In this document: piece by piece, positions 1 through 8,585 of the stretch
Layout of the letters: each line of letters begins with the position of its first letter
How positions within the stretch are numbered: position 1 is the first letter of the stretch
Assembly (NCBI GenBank): GCA_000697475.1
Contig: JNEU01000483.1
Coordinates: forward strand, 1-25,594
Length of the DNA: 25,594 nt
Origin: Lichtheimia corymbifera B2541
Lineage: Eukaryota; Mucoromycota; Mucoromycetes; Mucorales; Lichtheimiaceae
Direction: 5' to 3'
Made by a program: the position numbers and the translations under genes
The notes under the pieces: generated by a model
The model's database searches: none
Told to the model about the DNA's origin: nothing
What the model saw: the letters and a program-made list of their open reading frames with translations, nothing else

Positions 1-646
1 CTGGAACGAATGCTGTTACGATTGGTTGTGGTAGAGGAGTGTACAAGAGAACGTGCAATGTCAAGAAACACGGGTGTTGTAATACTGTGCACACGCCATG
101 CAGTTGCCATTCAGTCAACGGCTTTCAGATCAAGACAGCTGTAGAATCAACATTGATGGGGTGAAGCAGGACAATCGTTCGCAGGTTGTAGTTGCACTTG
201 AATGGGGCAACAGTTGAGAATGAAAAGAGGCAAGAAAGCGGGAGTGGAAGAAGTGGAAATTAAATTGATCAGGCACAGTCAGACAGATACACGCACACTC
301 TAATTAATGCATGACCTTGAGATTGCCTCTCTCGAACCTCAAACTTTCACACAATATGCTCTACGCCATGCTGATCAACTTTGTATTAATAAAGAACCCA
401 CACTTCATTTGAAAATTTTGTATGGGAGGGTGTAATGTGGGGTTTACTATGATGGACTGAAATTGGGTACCGGCCCGGATTCACTGAAATGTCATTTAGT
501 ATGAAGAATCTTGGGATCGCCCATTTTGAACTTGAAACTTGGTAAGCAGATTCGCTGAGTCCTGCTGATCAACTTCTTTCATTTAAAAACCGTAGGTTTC
601 ATTATGATGTTTTATGAATCGGGCGGCCCAAATATAGGACAGACGG
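1..646. repeat. Left arm of a 646-bp inverted repeat
   Basis: Positions 1-646 match the reverse complement of 23610-24255, base 1 pairing with base 24255. Over the outer ~315 bp I count only about five differences; the inner half is more diverged (roughly one change per 10-20 bases). The arm is non-coding as far as I can see. From about 322 inward it contains units built around CATGCTGATCAACTT followed by an AATAAAGAACCCACACTTCATT-like stretch. The window begins inside this repeat, so its outer end is not visible on this side. Confidence 0.93.
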
Positions 647-1165
647 AATACAAGTAGGGTGCATAGTGCACACCCCAGCCGTTGTCCACCTCCATTGTGA
701 AACTTGGTCAGGCCGTGGGCTTCGACATGCTGATCAACTCACATTCATTTTAAAGTGGCAGGCTTCATTGTGAGAAATAAAATGCGGGCGTCCGACGATA
801 AAACGACGGGATATATATATCGGGTGAACGGCCTATAACGTCGAGATTGCCTCTCTCAAAGCTCAAATTTTCACACAAGATGCTCTTGGACATGCTGATC
901 AACTTTGCCTTAATAAAGAACCCACACTTCATTCAAAGATTTTGAATGGGAGGGTGTAATGTAAGGTTTACTATGATCGACGGAAACCCCGCACCCGTCC
1001 AGATTCATTGAAATGCCATCTAATATGAATTACCTTGGGATTGTCTCCCTTGAACATAAAACTTAGTAAGCAGGTTCGTTGGGTCATGCTGATCAATTCA
1101 ATTCATTTAAAAACCGTATGCTTCATTATGAACATTTTGTATGCGGGGGATCCAAATGCAGGAGA
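322..1165. repeat. Diverged tandem array of ~165/194-bp units
   Basis: Five related units can be anchored on (C)ATGCTGATCAA at about 367, 561, 726, 891 and 1085, giving spacings of 194, 165, 165 and 194 bp. Each unit begins with a GATTGCC/GATCGCC-like block, then GAAC-CAAACTT-like sequence, the CTGATCAA anchor, and an AAAACC/AAGAACCC block ending in CTTCATT and a G-rich stretch. Two unit types alternate. The first two units belong to the inverted-repeat arm; the last three are older, more diverged copies. No coding potential is seen. Confidence 0.75.
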
Positions 1166-1375
1166 AATTATGAACGGACGACGGAACAGCGTGCAGTTTA
1201 TTGCAAAGTAGGTGGTATCTTAGAATAATATGGATGGCAAGAGTTGCAGTTCCTGTACATAAAGATGGATACTACGATATGGTATAAATGTAAGATCATT
1301 ATTCCATTGGTAGTGTTAAGCCATTCAACGGCAAATCAAAAGTAGATGAGTGAATTGAAATCTTTATTCTAAGAA
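1166..1375. other. Lon 3' flank
   Basis: About 210 bp between the repeat array and the Lon stop codon. It is AT-rich, holds no open frame, and presumably carries the Lon 3' UTR and poly(A) site. Confidence 0.5.
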
Positions 1376-4300
1376 TCAATGATCATGCTCTTCCACCTTC
1401 TCTTCTAAAAGTTGATCCTGTTTACGCATTTCTTCTTCTGGCAATACTGCATCCCATACATGCTCAGCCTTGTCCTTGTCCACATTGTTAAAGCATATCT
1501 TGTAGACGTCTTCAAAAGTATCCACAGGAATACCCGAGATCCCTTCCTTGACATAATCCGGTAATTCATCCCAATCAGCCTGGTTATCCTTTGGGAACAA
1601 GATCGTCTTGACGTTGGATCGTTTGGCAGCGATCGTCTTTTCCTTGAGTCCTCCAATTTGCAGCACCTTTCCAGTTACTGTAAGCTCTCCTGTCATGGCA
1701 ATGTCCGCAGAAATGGGTTGATCCAGAGCAAGCGATAAGAGTGAAGTTGCCATTGTTATACCAGCCGAAGGTCCTATCATCATATTCAATATAAATAAAT
1801 ACCCATTGTGCATTGAGTGACATTCTCTCTCTTACCATCCTTAGGAACAGCACCAGCAGGACAATGAAGATGAACCTTGGCTTTGTCAAAGAAGCGGTTT
1901 TTAGGATATCGATGAGCAATAAATGATTTGGAAAATGTATATGCGATGCTTCCGGACTCCTTCATGACATCTCCTAGTTGGCCTGTCTTTGATAAATGCG
2001 GCAACGATCTGGGTGTCAAAGTTGACTCTAGAACAGATTCCACGTACAGTGCGGATCCTCCTATAGAGAATGGATCAATATAAGCAACAAATGCTGCGTG
2101 ATGATAATACGTTACCCATGCTTGTCCATGCAAGACCCATGACGACGCCCGGTGGTGTTGTCTCATACAAGCGATCAGTCTGGAAAACGGGAGGTCCAAC
2201 ATAATCCTTGAGATTCTTGGGTGTGATATCAAGCTTGATGTCGCTAGGTACGTGCAATGGTTTCCTTTCTTCATGTGTCTTTTCTTGTCCTGGTTCCTTT
2301 TCCGGTGTGTCCTTTTCTGCCACGATTGGATCATTGGATCGCTTATCACCAGACAAGACTTTGGGAGAGTCACCTTGCTCTTGTTCAAACTTGCCTTCAC
2401 CCAATTGGTCAACAATGTTGTAAGCTGCCTTTCGATACACCTTGTCGATCTGCTTTTTCAGGTTGCGTACACCACTTTCACGACAATAATGCTTAATCAA
2501 TTGATCAATGGCTTCCTTGGTCAGGTCAACGTTGACATTCTCGAGACCGGCGGCAATCTTGGCTGCAGGTGCAAGATAGCGTTCTGCAATAGCCTCCTTT
2601 TCTTCTGCAATGTATCCCGATAGTTGGATGACTTCCATACGATCGAGCAACGGGGCTGGAATTGTATCAAGGACATTGGCAGTGCACATGAATAACACCT
2701 TTGACAAGTCGACAGGCACGTCCAAATAATGGTCAAGGAAGCTGTTGTTTTGCTCAGGGTCCAATAACTCCAATAAAGCTGAGGAAGGATCACCTTGGTT
2801 GCCACGACCCACTTTGTCAATCTCATCAATGAGAATAAGTGGATTCTCGGTTTGCACCTTTTTCAGAGCTTGTATCACTTTGCCAGGCATAGCACCAACA
2901 TATGTACGACGATGCCCTTTGATCTCTGCGACATCGGCCAATCCACCCACTGAGAAACGATAAAACTCTCTGTCAAGTGCTCTTGCAATGCTCTTGCCAA
3001 TCGATGTCTTGCCAACACCAGGAGGTCCAACCAAACATAAAATCTTGCCTTCCACCGAACCACGTAATTTGCCCACTGCAATAAACTCGAGAATACGATC
3101 CTTGACGTCCTTCAAGCCATAATGATCTTCATCGAGCACCTTTTTGGCATGATAAATGTTGTAATTCTCTTTGGAACGTTGACCCCAAGGTATCTGAGTC
3201 AGCCAATCGAGGTAGTTGCGGGTGACATTGAATTCAGATGCTGCAGGTTCAAGATGCTCAAGCTTGACAATTTCCTACATATTGAATATGCATTGTGAGA
3301 GGGTTGCCGTATAAACAATATTATTGTAAATACCTCATTGACCACTTTTTCCACCTGATCAGGCATTGACAATTTCTGTGCGCGCTCACGGAATCCTTGA
3401 ACCAGCTTATCCTTGCCATCACTCTCCAATCCAAGCTCCTTTTTGATCCCCTTGAGCTGCTCCATCAAATAATATTCGCGTTGTCGCTTTGCAATCTTGC
3501 TCTCAACCTCCTTTGATATCTTGCTTTGCAATTGTGCATTCATCAATTCCTTTTTCAACACTAGCAATGCCTTTTGTAGTCGGTCCTCCACTGGTAACGT
3601 CTCCAAGACTTGTTGTAATTCCTCAGGTTCAGCGGCTGAAACGGCAGCAGCAAAGTCAGCGAGTTTCCCAGGATCCTCAAATACACTTCCTGCCGATTGT
3701 GACATGGAGAAACTGGCGATCTGGTCCCTGAAAAGTGGATTCAACGAGGCAATGTCCTTGAACACGGATACGATCTCCGAGGTGACAGCACGTATGGTTG
3801 GATCCTTTTTTGAAAACGATGGCTCTGTCAAGTTGACAACATTGGCAATGGACACTTGATGATCTTTGACCAAGAGTGAAGGAGCATATGGCGATTTGTC
3901 GTGCTGATGCTCTTGTTCTAGATATACCATGTTAATATGTCGTATGTGAGTATTCATTGTATCACTTGCCTTCTTGTTCTATTGACTTTTCATGTGTAGT
4001 GGATTCCTTGTTTGACTCAGTTGGAGTGATTTCGTGTTCCTTTGTTGATGATGATGGTGCAATAATATCCGTTGCCTTGATACGACGATGTGGATACAGT
4101 ACAGCTGTTAATCCTGAATCATCCTCGGCACCAGTACGACCACTACTGCCAGCTGGGAATATGCTTGTGATCTGCGCAAATACACCGACATCATAGATCT
4201 GGTTGATATTTGAAATGACATCGACATCCTCATTCTCATCCTTGAGTAAAAAAGCACCAACATAAGGTTGACCACGTTTCAATAAATCCTTGATAGCTGA

Positions 4301-4873
4301 TGTGACATGAGCATCCTTGACGACAACTGCCTTATAGAAGCCTGGAAAGAGAGGACGTCGTGCGATGGGTAATGCAAGCACCTGTGGATAATGCTCGGGT
4401 ACGGTGGGCTTTTGTAATTGATTGTCGATCGATTGAAATCCAGGTGGTCGTTCCATGCCATCGCTATCACCACCACCACCACTGCTCCCATTTTCACCAT
4501 GGTCACCACCACCGTTTTGTTGACTGCCTCCACTTCCTTGAATACTATCATCGTGTGGCGGCATATCACTTGGGTCTTGTTCTCGTAATAACACGGAGGC
4601 TCGCTCAGATGATATCATGTCACCATGATCCCCATTCACATGAACAGGTCGTATCTTGACAAGTACAGAACGTGAAGGACTCGATCGAAGAGTGCGTACA
4701 AGAGATTCACCACCCCATAACGTAATCGGAGCAACGCGTCTCAGTGCTGTACTGAATTTCCTCCGTGGAATGGTTGAATGAGGATCGACAATATTGCAAG
4801 TTGAGAACAATGAAGGGTTTATTCGCGAGTGAGGAATAGTTTTAGATACATGAAATAGAAACGAATGTGACAT
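1376..4873 (-). CDS. Mitochondrial Lon protease (PIM1-type), ATP-dependent serine protease
   Basis: AAA+ serine protease that degrades misfolded and oxidised proteins in the mitochondrial matrix and is also known to bind mtDNA. Exons (minus strand): 4873-3970, 3917-3334, 3274-2116, 2060-1836, 1773-1376; spliced length 3270 nt, 1089 aa, close to other fungal PIM1 proteins. Residues 1 to ~45 are a basic, Ser/Arg-rich presequence without acidic clusters, fitting mitochondrial import. A Gly/Ser/Asp-rich linker (about 112-138) precedes the LON substrate-binding domain ([14 protein letters not shown]). Walker [10 protein letters not shown] is near 579-587 and Walker B LILIDEID near 646-653. The proteolytic dyad is Ser960 in PKDGPSAG and Lys1003 in GGLKEK, 43 residues apart as in bacterial Lon. 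Intron 1 uses a GC donor. A charged insertion (Glu/Lys/Asp-rich) lies between ATPase and protease domains, as in fungal homologues. The gene appears intact. Confidence 0.97.
3918..3969 (-). other. GC-AG intron 1 of Lon (52 nt)
   Basis: On the minus strand the donor reads AAG|GCAAGTGA and the acceptor ATCTAG. The nearby GT in the same donor (two bases inside, phase 2) cannot be joined in frame with any AG before the conserved downstream residues. The GC donor joins phase 1 to phase 1 and gives QEEQEHQH. A branch-like TATTAAC lies upstream of the acceptor. Confidence 0.8.
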
Positions 4874-4943
4874 TGGGAGGGTGTGTGTGTGTGTATTATG
4901 CAGTGGGGTTGTAGAAAGAAGAAAGAGAAGAGCTGCAGCTGCA
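4874..4943. promoter_or_regulatory. 70-bp gap between DET1 stop and Lon start, with (GT)7
   Basis: Only 70 bp separate the DET1 TAA (4944-4946) from the Lon ATG (4871-4873), both on the minus strand. The gap holds a (GT)7 run at 4881-4894 (CA on the transcribed strand), so the Lon core promoter must overlap the DET1 3' end or lie within its last exon. No TATA box is evident. Confidence 0.6.
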
Positions 4944-7217
4944 TTAGGCGGGATTGTAAACGTGGAAATTTGTAACCAAGTCGAGCAACGACAGGGTTTT
5001 GTGTCTCGTGATCATGAATGGAAGCTGTGGATGAGGGATCACCAACATCATTGTACTATGGATATATCGATTACTATCATTCCTCGTATACATCATTATT
5101 ACCACACTCACCTTTCATCCTCTTCGCCTTCAATAATATCATCCTCCTCTTCCCTGTACTTTTTTGCTCCAATCTCAAAGGCGAGCTTGCCAGATCGTCT
5201 TGAATAGAACCGGATCTTCCGCACTTGAGGTTCCCACCTATTATGAAACCCACATTTAATATGCTCCTTCGTGATACCATATGCATCCCAACAACTTACC
5301 ACCCATGTCCAGAGGCACCTGACGAATAGCTAAAGACGCCTCGATCGAAATATGGGCATTCTGGTTGAGACATTGGAGGTGTTGGCAATAATAACGAAAG
5401 CTTCATCATGGCGACTCCAGTGCTTAATATCATTAGATTAGTATGGATCATATATGTATGTCAAATATAAAACTTACTCGTCCTTGTTTTGCCATGATGA
5501 AATAGCTCTCTTCAGTCTTTCATATGCAGTAGACTCGTCCATCATAATAGTGCTGCTAAAGATATCGCTCATCCGTGCTACACATTCCATACGCCATTCT
5601 CTGCTGAAGATGGTGCGTGCTACCTTGGTGCTGCTGTTATCAAATGCATCGACAATACGTGATTCGTTCCAGTCAAAGATGACAAACAAGGTATAGGTGT
5701 CCTTCCATGTTGTTTCTTGCTAATAATTCATCATGGTCAATTAGGATATCTATGCAATCACATGTCATCATTTATAACCCACCTCGTACAATAAGGTCAA
5801 TGATTTGTGCGAAACGAGCTTGATGAGCAGCGTGGTATTGTCCAGGAATTGCATTCTCCAAAGTTGAAGGGATTCGTACCATTGGAACCGGTTGTAAAAG
5901 TATGCTAGGGCGAGTGATCTTTGTAAAGTTAGCAACTAAAGATGAGAGATTTTGCCGATGCATAAACACCACTCACCCTCCTTCCTTTGCTTGAATAAAG
6001 AGCCACCGTAAAAGCGCATTCATGAATCCAGTATATGGTAGCACATGATGCTATAAAGCAGTTGAGCATTTCAAGATGTCTTGGGAATACAATGGCTCAT
6101 ATTTACCTGTTCCGAGTAATCACCATAGCTCGCACCTTGTTGAATATCGCTGTGTTGCATTGTTTCCACCTCAGATGCTGTCATCCAAGAATCATATAAA
6201 GTAGAGTGATATCGCATTGATGTCGTTATCGCATCATCCATAGGAGGTTCGAGCTGTTGAGAGATTCGTTGTATGAGCGTCAATGTGCCTTGCTATTGAT
6301 AAGAGTGTGAGGAGATGACATGGCATTTGATATTCGCAGGATACGTACCGGACAAACACGCAAGATACAAATGTCTTGGGATAGCACAAGGATCACTGCA
6401 AGAAGGTCATCATGTAAACTAACACCATTCTGGTCACCGAGAGGGATGCATTCTTGTGGAAACGAATAAGATGATATCATCTATTATCAACAAAAGGAAA
6501 AAAGGGGGTTAGCAATAGGTTTCCTAATACGCACAAATCCATCAATTGTACCTCTCCAGTCTCCAAATCTGCAATGTAAAAGGTGTAATCGAATACTGAA
6601 AGCAGTTTTTGCATATAGCGTGCCTCGTGAAATTGCGAGGTCCCATTGGTGATAGTAGTGAGGCTAGTAGAAACGACAACAAGCTGAAGAAAACATGTAA
6701 ATGAAAAAAGATAAAGAAGGTGGATTGAGAGAAATGACTTACATGCTTGTTCTGGTTGATGATCAATAAGAAATCGTCGCAAAGATAATGGTCGTATTCC
6801 ATTTGATAGGTGCGATGGTATTTGAGTGTAAAGTAATGATCGAAGCTGTTGCCAACGTCGCTTGTTGCAGGGATTGAAGAGGGGATCAAGTTGAACCAAT
6901 AAACAGCGATGCCATCAAGTGTTTCTGGAAAGCATACAAGGTACTAAGATTATAACATGTCAATCCAGTAAGGCATAAGAGAGAGAGAGATCATGTACCT
7001 TGCCATCATCTGTGAATCGTCGAATATGGTAACAAACGCTATCAATGGCGACATCATAGTAGGTCTTGTTGGGTGTCACGAACTCATAAAGCCTTTGCAC
7101 GCCACCATCACGATCATGTCGTCGTGATCCATACTCTCTTGCTTTGAGTTCATGGTATAATGTCTTGGATGATGCTGCCAATTTTCGTTGATGTTGCTGA
7201 TACATGCATGATGACAT
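4944..7217 (-). CDS. DET1 homologue (de-etiolated 1, CUL4-DDB1 complex component)
   Basis: DET1 proteins bind DDB1 and act with CUL4 ubiquitin ligases and COP1 in the nucleus. Coding exons (minus): 7217-6999, 6943-6743, 6683-6531, 6480-6349, 6292-6107, 6050-5977, 5918-5783, 5719-5478, 5422-5300, 5237-5112, 5055-4944; 1704 nt, 567 aa versus about 550 in animals. All ten junctions are GT-AG and phase-consistent. Family blocks seen in order: a TLYHELKAR-like N-terminus, FTDDGKYLVCF, LHDDLLAVILVLSQDICILRV, FMNALLRWLFIQAKEGG, LQLWRMQFLDNTTLLIKLVS, LFVIFDWNESRIVDAF, PYFDRGVFSY, KIRFYSRRSGKLAFEIG, and the C-terminal VIPHPQLPFMITR...NFHVY. An acidic EEEDDIIEGEEDE stretch replaces a short loop before the C-terminal block. 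The start at 7217 is chosen because it matches the usual N-terminal length and because in-frame ATGs further upstream fall in or beyond a likely 5'-UTR intron. COP1 and DDB1 are not in this window. Confidence 0.9.
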
Positions 7218-7270
7218 GGACAGATTCGAGGAAGAAAAGAGAGGGAGACGAAGGAATTTGGCTGATCCCG

Positions 7271-7338
7271 CTACATTTATTGCATCCATGTTACTAACAC
7301 TATCGTTCAAGAATACCACATAGACATAATACACATAC
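7271..7338 (-). other. Probable 5'-UTR intron of DET1 (68 nt)
   Basis: On the minus strand AAG|GTATGT opens and AATGTAG closes a 68-nt segment containing TTAGTAAC, a branch-point-like motif. Joining the flanks in any coding phase brings early stops relative to the DET1 frame, so it is most simply a leader intron. It would remove the in-frame ATG at 7289. Confidence 0.55.
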
Positions 7339-8585
7339 CTTGCTACATGTCTCTTTGTCAATGTCCCATCCGATCCACGTTGACATATCAGTGCACACCA
7401 TGCCATAAATGGTCAAGGACGACAACTGTCACTGGCCAAGTAGACTGCATAATTGGACTCGTCCTGGTTTCCTATTCACTCCAAAGTCAACATCTCGCAA
7501 CATCGATTCCACCATCGAAGAAATGACGATTACCTTTTCAGTGCCCTTTGTACGCATTGGGATCGGCATAACGACGCATGTAGGCTTAGTAGCTCGGAAA
7601 GGAGGAGCAAGTGGAGCTAAACCAACCCAGCCACACCATCAGTGCTACCACTATTATACTTTGTGTCACCTCCTATTTCATTGTGCACAGATGTCTTATA
7701 ATAAAAAAGCTTTTGCTGATAAATCCATTCATCTCATTGAAGCATCATTAGCATAGAAAATGTGGAATAAAAGTGATCATGCGGGTAGAAATCATCTCAT
7801 GTGTTGTATGTGTGTGTGCGTGTGTGTGTTTTCTCACAAGATCTAAATATGGTGGTTGGCAAGATGTTTTCCTGCAGTAGAGATGAAACTGAGACCGTAA
7901 CCATCATCCCGGTATGTCAAGTGGCCAATTTAGCAATAAGATCAAGAGGTATCATTCAATGCCACACTCCCCCCTTTTTTAATAGCATATCTTGATCTCG
8001 TACATTGACCATAGCCAATTCCTTATGGTATGTAATCATGTGCTGCTGTTGTGTGTGCGGGTTGCGACTTTTCAGGTAGCAATGCATAACATCCCAACAC
8101 CGAAAGTAAACAACAAATCCAAAACCGAGCAACAAACAAGCACCCCACCACAGAACAAATTACAGGTCAGAAAGAGCGGGCTTTTGGTTAATGGGGTACA
8201 AGATCATTTATAAATCCAAAGGCAATTTAGCAATGCGACACGTAGTTAAAAATGTCCATCAATGCCAAGAGAGCACATTTATATTTGATCCCTGCGTCAT
8301 GACCAACTCGCTGAGTATAATATCCGAGTTGAGGTTGCATTGGATGCAGCTTGATGCACTCAGAGGTAAAGTTTTTCCAAGGAAAGAAGGGGGTTAAAAG
8401 AATCAACACACATGTTGCAGCGCTTCCATTCTTGGGTTCCGCCCGGTGTAACCATGTCAATGATATAAAAAATGACAAGAGCCATTTGTCAACACTGCTT
8501 ACTTTTCCTTTTGCAGCTTGGATCATGTATGTGTCGATGTTATATGTGTCTGCCATTGCTCACTAGCAGTTTACTGCCATTGTAG
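7339..8585. promoter_or_regulatory. Divergent DET1 / chitin synthase intergenic region
   Basis: Roughly 1.2 kb lies between the DET1 leader and the chitin synthase ATG, so it should carry both promoters. A TG-rich microsatellite sits at about 7806-7833. There is an open frame on the plus strand at 7409-7756 (115 codons) that directly abuts the DET1 5' end. It resembles no family I know and an antisense frame is also open, so I do not call it a gene. No TATA box can be assigned with confidence. Confidence 0.5.

Noticed and set aside
4881..5207. Plus-strand 108-codon ORF
   Set aside because: It is antisense to the last DET1 exons, which are fixed by homology.
5772..5972. Longest open frame at this place as a DET1 exon
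   Set aside because: Its translation has no DET1 similarity. The next frame (exon 5783-5918) gives the conserved LQLWRMQFLDNTTLLIKLVS block and fits both splice phases.
7218..7406. DET1 start at ATG 7406 or 7289
   Set aside because: Either would add 24-63 residues absent from the family, and the region contains a near-perfect intron (7271-7338).
7409..7756. Plus-strand 115-codon ORF as a gene
   Set aside because: It abuts the DET1 leader, the antisense strand is equally open, and no family motif or good splice structure supports it.
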